The position numbers and the translations under genes were made by a program. Positions 1 to 7,446 of a DNA stretch of 41,017 bases are shown one piece after another; positions within the stretch are counted from its first letter, which is position 1, and each line of letters opens with the position of its first letter. The DNA comes from Terriglobales bacterium (GTDB taxonomy: Bacteria > Acidobacteriota > Terriglobia > Terriglobales > Acidobacteriaceae): assembly GCA_015655315.1 (NCBI GenBank), contig JAATFH010000039.1, positions 1 to 41,017 of the forward strand. The letters run 5' to 3'. Under the pieces are notes generated by a model. That model made no database searches and was not told the origin of the DNA. It saw only the letters and a program-made list of their open reading frames with translations.

Positions 1-1
1 G

Positions 2-1498
2 ATCGTCATCGCGATCTACAGCTTCATCTTCACCGGAATAGCTTCGCTGCTCGCGGTAATGCTTATCCCCGACTACCCCCGCACTCACATCTACCAGGAC
101 AATCTAATTGCCGGGCTGGCGATGTACATGGTTGGGCCCGAGGTCCTGCGGATCATCTTCCGCGTCTTCGTCGTGATTGTCGGCTTCCTTATCCTCTCCG
201 GCGCCATCAATACTTCGATCATCGGCTCGACTGGCGTGCTGATGCGCATTGCCGAAGACGGCGTGTTGACCGACTGGTTCCGCAAGCCGCAGAAGAAGTT
301 CGGCACCAGTTACCGCATTATCAATCTCGTCACCGCACTGCAGCTTTTCACTATCATCGTCAGTCGAGGCAATGTCATCACGCTGGGCGAGGCATACGCA
401 TTCGGCGTGATATGGAGTTTCACCTTCAATTCCCTTGCCATGCTGGTGTTGCGCTGGAAGTACAAGGGAGAGCGCGGATGGAAAGTGCCGATCAATATCC
501 GCATCGGCAAATTTGAAGTGCCCGTCGGCCTGTTCTCGGTATTTCTCGTTCTATTCTCGACAGCGATTGTGAACCTCTTCACCAAGAGCGTGGCCACGGA
601 AAGCGGAATTATCTTTGCAGCCACTTTCTACGCCATCTTCACCGTCTCCGAAAAGCGAAATAAGAAGAAGCATGCTGCCACCGAAAAGCAGATGAAGGAA
701 CACTTCCAGCTGGAGCATCCGGAGACAATCGGACGCGAAGCGTTGGAGATCCGTCCCGGCGGCATTCTGGTTACGATGCGCGATGCAACAAATCCTTTTG
801 CGCTGAAGTGGGCGCTTTCGCGCACCAATACAGACGATCAGGACATCGTCGTACTGACGGCGCGCATGATGGGCGCCGGCGGCCCCGAATATATCGATGC
901 TGCCGAGCAGCTCTTCAGCGAACATGAGCAGATGCTCTTCACCAAAGCTGTCTCCGTAGCCGAGAGTTTCGGCAAACATATCTCGTTGCTCGTTGTTCCA
1001 GCCGGAGATATCTTCGCCGCTCTGGTACAGACAACGAATTCTCTCGAAGTTACTGCTCTAGTTTCCGGACTATCTACCAAGATGACCGCGCAGGAGCAGG
1101 CGTTCCATGTTGGCCAGGCCTGGGAAAACCTGCCGGAGCCGAAGCGGCAATTTACTTTCTATGTCGTTATGCCGAATGGCGAGGCGCAGGGCTTTCATAT
1201 CGGCCCGCATGCTCCTACCTTGCAGGCCGATGATGTGCAGTTAGTGCACAGGCTGTGGCTTAACTTCCGTCGTGATCCCGAAATGCAGGGACTTCATCAC
1301 AGCGACATTGTCACCTATGCGCTCACTCGTCTCGCGGTTGAGTATGCCCGCGATAAGCAGGAGACATTACGGGACATACGGCGCTACAGGGACGGAGGCA
1401 AAAGCGGTACTCTTCAAACTCCTTCCACGGCAAAGTTCGGAGACTATTCCATTCCCGCTCCCAAACCATCTTCCGGGCCATCCGATCAGGAAAACTAA
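2..1498 (+). CDS. APC-family amino-acid permease, C-terminal part (5' end outside window)
   Basis: The reading frame is open from base 2, so the gene begins before the window and the ATG at 59 is not its start. About six hydrophobic segments fill the first ~190 visible residues (for example FVVIVGFLILSGAINTSIIG and VGLFSVFLVLFSTAIVNLF), as in the last helices of amino acid-polyamine-organocation permeases. The remaining ~250 residues are soluble and include a stretch starting near ILVTMRDATNPFALKWAL that reads like a universal-stress-protein-type alpha/beta domain. APC transporters with a cytoplasmic USP-like tail are known, and the tail is presumed regulatory. Substrate cannot be told. The family call is fairly firm; the tail assignment is tentative. 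Confidence 0.8.
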   Translation: MVIAIYSFIFTGIASLLAVMLIPDYPRTHIYQDNLIAGLAMYMVGPEVLRIIFRVFVVIVGFLILSGAINTSIIGSTGVLMRIAEDGVLTDWFRKPQKKFGTSYRIINLVTALQLFTIIVSRGNVITLGEAYAFGVIWSFTFNSLAMLVLRWKYKGERGWKVPINIRIGKFEVPVGLFSVFLVLFSTAIVNLFTKSVATESGIIFAATFYAIFTVSEKRNKKKHAATEKQMKEHFQLEHPETIGREALEIRPGGILVTMRDATNPFALKWALSRTNTDDQDIVVLTARMMGAGGPEYIDAAEQLFSEHEQMLFTKAVSVAESFGKHISLLVVPAGDIFAALVQTTNSLEVTALVSGLSTKMTAQEQAFHVGQAWENLPEPKRQFTFYVVMPNGEAQGFHIGPHAPTLQADDVQLVHRLWLNFRRDPEMQGLHHSDIVTYALTRLAVEYARDKQETLRDIRRYRDGGKSGTLQTPSTAKFGDYSIPAPKPSSGPSDQEN

Positions 1499-1562
1499 GG
1501 ATCTGTTCAGCACCGAACAACGTTGTTGCAGTCATTTCTGCGTTATTTCTTCGATAGTAAAT

Positions 1563-1591
1563 TTGTCAATATTTTCTGGCTCCCGTAGAGT
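1563..1591 (+). promoter_or_regulatory. Possible sigma70-type promoter
   Basis: TTGTCA and TAGAGT are separated by exactly 17 bases in the gap after the permease gene. The predicted transcription start would fall near 1598, on top of the Shine-Dalgarno of the possible sORF at 1608. If the promoter is real, that start must be shifted, or the transcript mainly serves the basic-protein gene at 1778. Short hexamers arise easily by chance. Confidence 0.25.
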
Positions 1592-1607
1592 AATTAAGGA
1601 GTTAGAT

Positions 1608-1715
1608 ATGTCTCCGCACCCCTGTAGCTACTTACACATGGATTCCATAAGGGGACAGTTAGAGAAGACTGTACTAACTTGCGCGGGTAAGAAAGAAGTG
1701 CTGCGCGGCAGATGA
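1608..1715 (+). CDS. Possible 35-aa small protein
   Basis: The ATG is preceded by a textbook AAGGAG at 1596-1601 with a 6-nt spacer, and the frame stays open for 35 codons (MSPHPCSYLHMDSIRG...) to TGA. The ORF track shows it only as the tail of a longer shadow ORF (1272-1715) that overlaps the permease. No family is recognised. The product would be small, basic at its C-terminus and would contain two cysteines. The case rests on the ribosome-binding site and the lack of any other use for this gap. Confidence 0.3.
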   Translation: MSPHPCSYLHMDSIRGQLEKTVLTCAGKKEVLRGR

Positions 1716-1777
1716 TTCCCTGGAATTCGTTTGTCCGAAAACTCAACGGCAGGTAAACGTCCTACCCGAATGGAGGA

Positions 1778-2008
1778 ATGGTGGAAGTTAGCAAAATAGT
1801 GGTTGAACTGGATAAGGAAATTGCGCGGCTGAAAGAAGCTCGCGCACTGCTTGCGGGAACGCCTGCATCAAATCGTGGAACCAGCACCAAGAAAGCCGCG
1901 GGAAAACCGGCGAAGAGAACTATGACCGCCGAAGGCCGGCGCCGGATTGCTGAAGCAATGAAAAAGCGTTGGGCAGAGCGCAGGAAGCAGCAAGGGGCTA
2001 AGAAGTAA
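1778..2008 (+). CDS. Small basic protein, coiled-coil N-terminus and NUMOD3-like basic tail
   Basis: The 76-residue product begins with a short amphipathic/coiled-coil stretch (KIVVELDKEIARLKEARALL), followed by a Lys/Ala/Pro-rich linker and a highly basic tail with RRRIAEAMKKRWAERRK. The R-x-x-I-x-x-A-x-x-x-x-W pattern resembles NUMOD3-type DNA-binding modules and small basic proteins common in Acidobacteria, so nucleic-acid binding is a reasonable guess only. GGAGG at 1772-1776 lies one base from ATG 1778 but four bases from GTG 1781, so translation may start at the GTG. It is convergent with the UPF0173 gene across a strong hairpin. Confidence 0.65.
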   Translation: MVEVSKIVVELDKEIARLKEARALLAGTPASNRGTSTKKAAGKPAKRTMTAEGRRRIAEAMKKRWAERRKQQGAKK

Positions 2009-2039
2009 CTGCATTCGTGCCATTATCAAAATAGCTGTA

Positions 2040-2069
2040 AGGCGGCGGCAACATAGTCTGCCGCCGCCT
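2040..2069. terminator. Strong hairpin between convergent genes, probable bidirectional terminator
   Basis: AGGCGGCGGCA (2040-2050) pairs perfectly with TGCCGCCGCCT (2059-2069) across an 8-nt loop, giving an 11-bp GC-rich stem. It lies between the stop codons of two convergent genes (2008 and 2078). No long T run follows on the plus strand. On the minus strand a T-containing stretch appears a few bases on, so intrinsic termination is plausible but not classical. Confidence 0.55.
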
Positions 2070-2077
2070 CTGCCTTA

Positions 2078-2788
2078 TCAGCGCACGCTCTCTCCCGGTG
2101 AAATCGCTCTTACCTCAATGCCGCTTCCCTGCAACTCGGCGGCAAGCTCCTGCGGTGTTCCGGTAAGTACTGGAAACGTTCCATAGTGAATGGGGAGCAC
2201 GCCTGTAACTCCCAGATACTTTGCTGCGATTGCAGCGGCCTTCGGCCCCATCGTGTAGTGATCGCCTATCGGCAGCATGGCAAATTGTGGGTGATAGAGA
2301 TCGCGGGTCAACTGCATATCGAGATGCAGGCATGTATCGCCTGCATGATAAAGCACAGGGCCCTTCTGTATGGTGATGACGAATCCAACAGGCTCGCCGC
2401 CGTAGATCACCTCGTTTCCATCGCTGATTCCGGAGCTGTGCCTGGCTTCGACGGCGCTGATCGTCACATCTTCATACTTCCATGATCCGCCAAGATTCAT
2501 GCCGACCGTATTCTTCACGCCTTTCGACTCCGCCCAGCCCATCAGTTCCACCATGCCAACGACCTTAGATCCATGTTTCTCCGCGACAGGCACCAGATCT
2601 GCAATGTGGTCGCCGTGGCCGTGCGTGGCCAGAATCAGATCGATCTTTTCCGGAAGCTGATAGCCCTTGGGAAATTTTGGGTTCTGCTCGATAAATGGGT
2701 CGATCAGTATCGACGTCCCTTTCGCCGTGGCGATGTGGACCGTAGCATGCCCTAACCAGGTCACAACTGTGCCCTTCAAATCCGTCAT
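2078..2788 (-). CDS. UPF0173 family metal-dependent hydrolase (metallo-beta-lactamase fold)
   Basis: The 236-residue protein has the MBL-fold metal motif H-x-H-x-D-H at residues 56-61 (THGHGDHIAD). It is followed by a histidine in ARHSSG, the AGDT aspartate motif near 150 and a late histidine in LPIHYGTFP, so a dinuclear metal site looks complete. Length and motif layout match the UPF0173/YtkL family of cytoplasmic hydrolases, whose physiological substrate is not established. The ATG is preceded by AGAGGTG on the minus strand. It is transcribed divergently from the radical SAM gene. Confidence 0.9.
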   Translation of the reverse strand: MTDLKGTVVTWLGHATVHIATAKGTSILIDPFIEQNPKFPKGYQLPEKIDLILATHGHGDHIADLVPVAEKHGSKVVGMVELMGWAESKGVKNTVGMNLGGSWKYEDVTISAVEARHSSGISDGNEVIYGGEPVGFVITIQKGPVLYHAGDTCLHLDMQLTRDLYHPQFAMLPIGDHYTMGPKAAAIAAKYLGVTGVLPIHYGTFPVLTGTPQELAAELQGSGIEVRAISPGESVR

Positions 2789-2946
2789 TGATACACCTCT
2801 TTGGTTTTCGTTTCGTTGCGTGAATAGGTTGTGGTGAGTCTCTTTTCTTCAGTTTAGGATGCGCTCGCCGTATTGAAGAATTATTGATTTTCATACCGTA
2901 AATTTCTCCATTGACGGCTGCATAAACGCAGAGTAGCGTAGTCCAC

Positions 2947-4044
2947 ATGGGCGAAGAAAAGGCGAAAATAGATAGCCTGTCTCTCTTTCATGACGGGCAG
3001 CCAACCGGTCTAGTCGGCATCGCACGACTCGCCAGCCACGCTGAGGTCGCCGACACTGGCCACCTCACGGAATACCGCGCGATCCAGGTGCGCTCGATCC
3101 TCAATAAATCCGTTTCCAAACGCGGCCTTCCTTTTGGCAGAAGCATCAATCCTTATCGCGGATGCGAATTCGGCTGCCGTTATTGTTATGCGCGCTACAC
3201 GCATGAGTTTATGGAATTGCGCGATCCGGAGCTCTTTGAGCGGCTCATCTTCGTGAAGCAGAATGCCGCGTGGCTATTGCGGCAGGAACTGCGCAAATTG
3301 CGGCGGGGCGAAGACATTGCCATGGGCACCGCCACCGATCCCTATCAGCCGATTGAACGCCGCATGCAGGTCACTCGCAGCCTGCTGCAGGTGATGGCGG
3401 AATGCCGCGGGCTGCGGCTTGGGATCGTGACAAAATCCACTTTGATTCTGCGCGATCTCGACTTGCTGAAAAAATTCGCCGCCCGCAATTACCTTTCGAT
3501 TCATCTCAGCATTACCACGCCGGATACGAAGCTGGCGCGCATTCTGGAACCGAGAGCGCCGCGGACCGATTTGCGCTTTGCAACTGTTTCGGAGCTGCGC
3601 AAGGCCGGCCTGCGGACAGGCATTTTATGCTGCCCCATTATGCCCGGCATCAACGACACGCCCGCTGCATTCGATGCGATGGCAAAGCGGGCCAGTGAGG
3701 CACAGGCCAGTTTTCTGGCGGCGAATCCCCTGTTTCTTAAGCCGTGCTCCAAAGGAACATTTCTGGAATTCGTACGCCAATACTTTCCGGCGCTTGAGGC
3801 CACTTACGAAAAGCGCTATGCCGATGACGCTTTTGCGTCCAAGGCATATCAGAAACGCATCGCCGATCTGCTGGCGGCTGCGGTCAAAAAATATGGGCTG
3901 GGACGAAGGCGAGGTGAATCTCCGCCTGCAAGCGAAATGTATCCAGCCGATACGGGTCCGGTGCAGCAGTCTCTCTGGCCAGAGCTGGCAAAAATTCCTC
4001 AGCCTGCGCAGATGGACGCGGTCAAACGCAAATTCAGCGCATAA
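2947..4044 (+). CDS. Radical SAM protein, SplB/Rv2578c-like
   Basis: Residues 73-80 hold the 4Fe-4S/SAM motif C-x3-C-x2-C (GCEFGCRYCYARYTHEF), and GTATDPYQPIERR follows ~30 residues later, as in COG1533 proteins related to spore photoproduct lyase. The 365-aa length fits the Rv2578c-type group found across many non-sporulating bacteria, whose reaction is unknown. The C-terminal ~60 residues are basic and poorly conserved-looking. The ATG has only a weak upstream ribosome site. The gene is divergent from UPF0173 and convergent with the methyltransferase-like gene 17 bp away. Confidence 0.85.
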   Translation: MGEEKAKIDSLSLFHDGQPTGLVGIARLASHAEVADTGHLTEYRAIQVRSILNKSVSKRGLPFGRSINPYRGCEFGCRYCYARYTHEFMELRDPELFERLIFVKQNAAWLLRQELRKLRRGEDIAMGTATDPYQPIERRMQVTRSLLQVMAECRGLRLGIVTKSTLILRDLDLLKKFAARNYLSIHLSITTPDTKLARILEPRAPRTDLRFATVSELRKAGLRTGILCCPIMPGINDTPAAFDAMAKRASEAQASFLAANPLFLKPCSKGTFLEFVRQYFPALEATYEKRYADDAFASKAYQKRIADLLAAAVKKYGLGRRRGESPPASEMYPADTGPVQQSLWPELAKIPQPAQMDAVKRKFSA

Positions 4045-4061
4045 CACTTAGCGCGTGACGT

Positions 4062-4724
4062 TCAGCGCGTGATGATGACTTCGTAGAGATTATCTTTTGC
4101 CAGAAAGAAACGGTAGTTGCTGAAGGCCGTGAACAGCTTTTCAATATTGCGGTTGGTATAGACGCGCTGCACCGGATGCGGCGCGCTCTCCTGCATCTCG
4201 ATCATCTCGGTCTCGGTGAGATGGTAGCGGCAGAAGATTGTCTCCGGTCCGGTTGGCTTGGTGTGAAAGAGCGATAGGATGCGGCCGCCTTCACGTACTG
4301 AAAGATGAAGGCGTTCTACAAGAGGAGCAATCAGCCCTTCGGGAAGATAGTCCAGCGTCGTCCATAGAAGGACGACATCAAACTCGCGCCCGTTGAAGTT
4401 CAGGTTCTGCTCGAAAAACCCATCAAGGTCGAATCCCGGTTTCCCGCCCTCTTCGGCAGGCGGCGTCACCCATCCACCCTTCAGCGCCTCATCAACGACA
4501 TCGGCCATCCACACACTGTGGCCGAGGCTGGTTAGATAGTTGATGTTCGTCGGTGAGGTCGGACCGATATCGAGCACACGCAGGGCCGGTTCCGCCTTCA
4601 GGTATTTCTGCAGGGCAGACCAGCCGCTAGAGTGGCGCGGCACACGCGGGCCGGAGAGTAATGTGGGCTTGTGCCCCTGGTCCTCTCCCTGGCCACGGTT
4701 GAATATACTTCGCAGCACGCTCAT
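4062..4724 (-). CDS. Class I SAM methyltransferase-like protein
   Basis: The 220-aa protein has a Rossmann-type motif I (RVLDIGPTSPTN, residues ~49-60), an acidic end of strand two (WMADVVDEA) and a post-motif VVLLWTTLDYLPEG corresponding to motif IV of class I methyltransferases. The glycine-rich loop is unusual (GPTSPTN rather than GxGxG), so catalytic competence is not certain. Substrate is unknown. The product is presumably cytoplasmic, as no membrane segment is seen. AAAGG precedes the ATG at a usable distance. It is the next gene downstream of the bactofilin gene on the same strand (56-bp gap). Confidence 0.7.
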   Translation of the reverse strand: MSVLRSIFNRGQGEDQGHKPTLLSGPRVPRHSSGWSALQKYLKAEPALRVLDIGPTSPTNINYLTSLGHSVWMADVVDEALKGGWVTPPAEEGGKPGFDLDGFFEQNLNFNGREFDVVLLWTTLDYLPEGLIAPLVERLHLSVREGGRILSLFHTKPTGPETIFCRYHLTETEMIEMQESAPHPVQRVYTNRNIEKLFTAFSNYRFFLAKDNLYEVIITR

Positions 4725-4780
4725 TCCATGCCTTTGAGCAATTTAGTTACCAGCAATCGACTCCAATGCTTAGTCCGCGT

Positions 4781-5212
4781 TTACTTTGTTGCCGCTGTGC
4801 CGAAAAGCGCTCCCGGCTTCTCTGCCGGAGCCGTCGTCGGTTGCGGCGCGGACCCTGCGGCCTTCTCTGTCGATCCCGCTGCCTGTACCAAGTCTACCTT
4901 GCCGGAGAAAACCGCATTTTCTTCAATTGACAAGCGGGCGCCGCGAAGGTCGCCCGTAACCTTGCATCCGGCGCGCAACTCAACCCGTCCCGCCGCGTTG
5001 ATATTGCCGTTCAGCGTGCCTAGAATCACGACATCACGCGCGGCTACATTGGCCTGCACGCGTGCATTGGCGCCAATCGTAAGGCGGCTGTCGCTCAATG
5101 TTATCGTGCCTTCGACAAGGCCATCTACGAGAAGATCTTCGCTTCCCTTTACCTCACCGCGAATCTGTACGGACTTCCCGATCGTGGCAGTCGTGCTGTC
5201 GCCTGCAGCCAT
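4781..5212 (-). CDS. Bactofilin family cytoskeletal protein
   Basis: Residues ~12-115 form the right-handed beta-helix typical of bactofilins (IGKSVQIRGEVKGSEDLLVDGLVEGTI ... ARDVVILGTLNGNINAAGRVEL), with the regular hydrophobic/Gly spacing of DUF583/PF04519. The N- and C-terminal tails are short, the latter Ala/Pro-rich, as usual. The ORF track begins 26 residues earlier, but ATG 5212 has AGGAG eight bases upstream and gives a canonical bactofilin N-terminus (143 aa), so it is preferred. Bactofilins polymerise into membrane-associated filaments involved in cell shape or envelope organisation. Confidence 0.92.
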   Translation of the reverse strand: MAAGDSTTATIGKSVQIRGEVKGSEDLLVDGLVEGTITLSDSRLTIGANARVQANVAARDVVILGTLNGNINAAGRVELRAGCKVTGDLRGARLSIEENAVFSGKVDLVQAAGSTEKAAGSAPQPTTAPAEKPGALFGTAATK

Positions 5213-5455
5213 GTAATTTCTCCTGAAATTTTTAACTGGAACGTTGCCACGAATATACGCAACCAAGATCAAGCCTGCAACCACAGGCATGCGCAGTTGC
5301 CTGCCGCCCGACCCAAAACGGGTCGAAGTAACTGATTCGGGAAAACTTCACACTTGAATTTAGCGTCTAATGAATTCAGCACGTCGAAATATGCAAAGAA
5401 ACGTTGTCGTGATTAGAGAATGTTTGATAGAACACAGGCCATGAGGGATGAATGT

Positions 5456-6337
5456 ATGATTCTTCAGCCCTGTCGATTTGCCGCTCTTGTTTTTTTTGCC
5501 GTCGCAGCACTTGTGCATCCTCTGTATCAGGCTTTCGCTGAGGGAGAGGATGCGGCTCCCGACGTGGTGCCGCTTGTGCGCCGAGCGGCTCAGAACGAAC
5601 TCAGGTCCTCCAACGGCAACCGACCTTACCGATATCGGCTCCACAAAATTGACGACGCGAAGGTCACCACGAAAGAAATCGTCGAGACCAAAGATGGAGA
5701 TGTGGCCCGCCTGATCGCAGTCGATGACAAGCCGCTCGACGCTGACGCTCAGAAGGCCGAAATCGATCGACTGAACAACCTGGCCGCTCACCCGGAATTA
5801 CAGGAACACCGCCGTAAACGGGAAAAAGAAGACAGCGACCGGGCGAATGAGATGATTCGTCTGCTGCCCGACGCCTTTTTGTATAAGTACGAGGGCATGA
5901 CGGACGGACCCAATGGTTCCTGCTACAGGCTCAGCTTCCAGCCCAATCCCAACTTCACTCCGCCGGACCGCGAGGCGCAGGTGTATCACGGCATGGCGGG
6001 AGAGCTATGGATCGACAAGACACAGGAGCGAATGGTGAAACTCGATGCCCATCTCATTGCCGATGTTGACTTCGGCTGGGGTATCCTGGGACGCCTCTAC
6101 AAAGGCGGCAGCATCCTGGTCGAACAAGCCGACGTGGGCGATCACCACTGGGAAACTACCCACATGAAACTGAGCCTCACCGGCAAAGCGCTCCTGATTA
6201 AGACGCTCAACTTCCAGACCACGGAAGATGCGTCTCATTTCGAGCCGGTCCCGCCAGAGATGGGCTACCAGAACGCCATCAAGATGCTGTTAAGCGATAA
6301 TGACGGCTCCCAGGTAGCCGACGGGCACATGCACTAG
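5456..6337 (+). CDS. Exported protein, LolA-like/outer-membrane lipoprotein-sorting type
   Basis: Start 5456 is chosen over 5420 because GAGGG sits eight bases upstream and the product then opens with a clean signal peptide (MILQPCRFAALVFFAVAALVHPLYQAFAEG). The ~265-aa mature part contains a Lys/Glu-rich segment (EHRRKREKEDSDRANEM) and a GELWIDKTQERMVKLDAHLIADVDFGWGILGRLYKGG stretch. The latter resembles the curved beta-sheet of LolA/LolB-like proteins common in Acidobacteria. Function is not known. Its TAG stop is formed by the CTAG at the left end of repeat copy 1. It is divergent from the bactofilin gene. Confidence 0.75.
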   Translation: MILQPCRFAALVFFAVAALVHPLYQAFAEGEDAAPDVVPLVRRAAQNELRSSNGNRPYRYRLHKIDDAKVTTKEIVETKDGDVARLIAVDDKPLDADAQKAEIDRLNNLAAHPELQEHRRKREKEDSDRANEMIRLLPDAFLYKYEGMTDGPNGSCYRLSFQPNPNFTPPDREAQVYHGMAGELWIDKTQERMVKLDAHLIADVDFGWGILGRLYKGGSILVEQADVGDHHWETTHMKLSLTGKALLIKTLNFQTTEDASHFEPVPPEMGYQNAIKMLLSDNDGSQVADGHMH

Positions 6338-6513
6338 GCTGTATCTACATCTAAAACACCCCGGTTGTCATCCTGAGCGAAGTATGACGCGCTTTTTGCG
6401 TCATACGCAGTCGAAGGATCTGTTTTCCCCTCTCCGCTCACACATTCTGCTGACCGAAAAGAAAAACAGATCCTTCGCCTCGGCTCAGGATGACAACTCT
6501 TAGTTGCGCCTAG
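6334..6513. repeat. Palindromic CTAG-bounded element, copy 1
   Basis: The element starts and ends with CTAG. Outer arms GTTGTCATCCTGAGC and GCTCAGGATGACAAC pair over 15 bp, and inner arms GAAGGATCTGTTTT and AAAACAGATCCTTC pair over 14 bp. A separate 9-bp side hairpin (GTATGACGC, 7-nt loop, GCGTCATAC; 6382-6406) sits only on the left. Against copy 3, the right end lacks about 37 bp including most of the terminal inverted repeat. Its CTAG ends supply the TAG stops of both flanking convergent genes. It may be a MITE-like insertion that now acts as a bidirectional 3' structure. Confidence 0.85.
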
Positions 6514-7301
6514 ACCAGGTTGTCGTCGCCCCCGCCGAAATCGCTGCCGAAATCATCTCCGTTTCCGAAATCGCCGCCCTGCGTATCGTCAAAGGACGTC
6601 GGATCGGTGTCAGGCTGATAGCTTGCGTCGTGAAGGCCTGCGTGGCCCTCGGGGCGTTCGTCGTAGGATGCCTCGCGCTCGTGGTGCTCGGCAAAGCCGC
6701 CGCCTTGTTGCTGCGGGTCGTCGTAATAGTTATTGATGACCGTCTCTTCGACCGGAGGCGCGCCAAAACCACCGGCATAACCACCGCCGAATCCTCCCCC
6801 GCCGCCGTGACCGAAGCCGTGCATCAGCGATTCGATTCCCTCAAAGGCCAGCGCTCCCGCGGCAACCCCGGCGGCCGTCGTGGCCGCGCTGCGCATAAAG
6901 CTACCCGCGGGGCTGGGAGCTGGCGGTGCGTAGGCCGACGAAGGCGCATATTGCGGGGGAGCCTGATATTGAGGCTGGTAGGCCGGAACCGGCTGATACT
7001 GTGCCTGGGGCGGCGGAGCAGGCGCGGGGTCGCGTTGCCCCAGCAGGCTGCCGAGAAAACTGGTTGCACGCGCAGGCTGCGGCGGCGCCTGTTGCTGCTG
7101 CAATTGCTGCAGTTGCGCGCGCGCCTGGTTCAGGGCCAGATTCTGCACCAGAACCGTCTGGGCCAGTTTGTAAATGGCGTCAGGATCGCGGCCTAGTCCT
7201 TCCAGCAGCAGTTGCTCCGCATCAGGATCCTTTTCTGTTAACTGGGTTCCTTCAACCTTGCGAACCAGATCTTCGAGCATCGAACTTTCTTGCGGTGTCA
7301 T
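6510..7301 (-). CDS. DUF2076 domain-containing protein
   Basis: The N-terminal MTPQESSMLEDLVRKVEGTQLTEKDPDAEQLL... with a later YKLAQTVLVQNLAL is the recognisable DUF2076 opening. A Gln-rich coiled coil follows (residues ~57-75), then a Pro/Ala/Tyr-rich linker, a short helical segment (MRSAATTAAGVAAGALAFEGI), a Gly-rich patch (HGGGGGFGGGYAGGFG) and an acidic Asp/Gly-rich C-terminus. Family function is not established; it is often described as periplasmic, but no signal peptide is visible here. The TAG stop lies in the right CTAG end of repeat copy 1, convergent with the exported-protein gene. Confidence 0.85.
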   Translation of the reverse strand: MTPQESSMLEDLVRKVEGTQLTEKDPDAEQLLLEGLGRDPDAIYKLAQTVLVQNLALNQARAQLQQLQQQQAPPQPARATSFLGSLLGQRDPAPAPPPQAQYQPVPAYQPQYQAPPQYAPSSAYAPPAPSPAGSFMRSAATTAAGVAAGALAFEGIESLMHGFGHGGGGGFGGGYAGGFGAPPVEETVINNYYDDPQQQGGGFAEHHEREASYDERPEGHAGLHDASYQPDTDPTSFDDTQGGDFGNGDDFGSDFGGGDDNLV

Positions 7302-7446
7302 GACAGTCCCTCAAACTCCTTAGGATGCTCCTTTGAGCAGCCTTCCATTGTTAAGACGCGTGTAGACGCAACAAAGTGGCGGACAAAGCCGCCACTTCTG
7401 GAAATACGTATTGCCGTTTGCTTCTGTTCCCTGGGCAAAGCCGGAA

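Noticed and set aside
4040-4078. Direct repeat AGCGCGTGA twice between convergent genes
   Set aside because: It is only two 9-bp copies next to stop codons, too short to support a function.
6334-6513. CRISPR-like or Rho-independent-terminator-only reading of the repeats
   Set aside because: There are only single dispersed copies, with no spacer array. The terminal inverted repeats and CTAG ends go beyond a simple terminator.
6504-7196. 230-aa plus-strand ORF
   Set aside because: It mirrors the DUF2076 gene; the Gly/Gln-rich repeats produce long open antisense frames.
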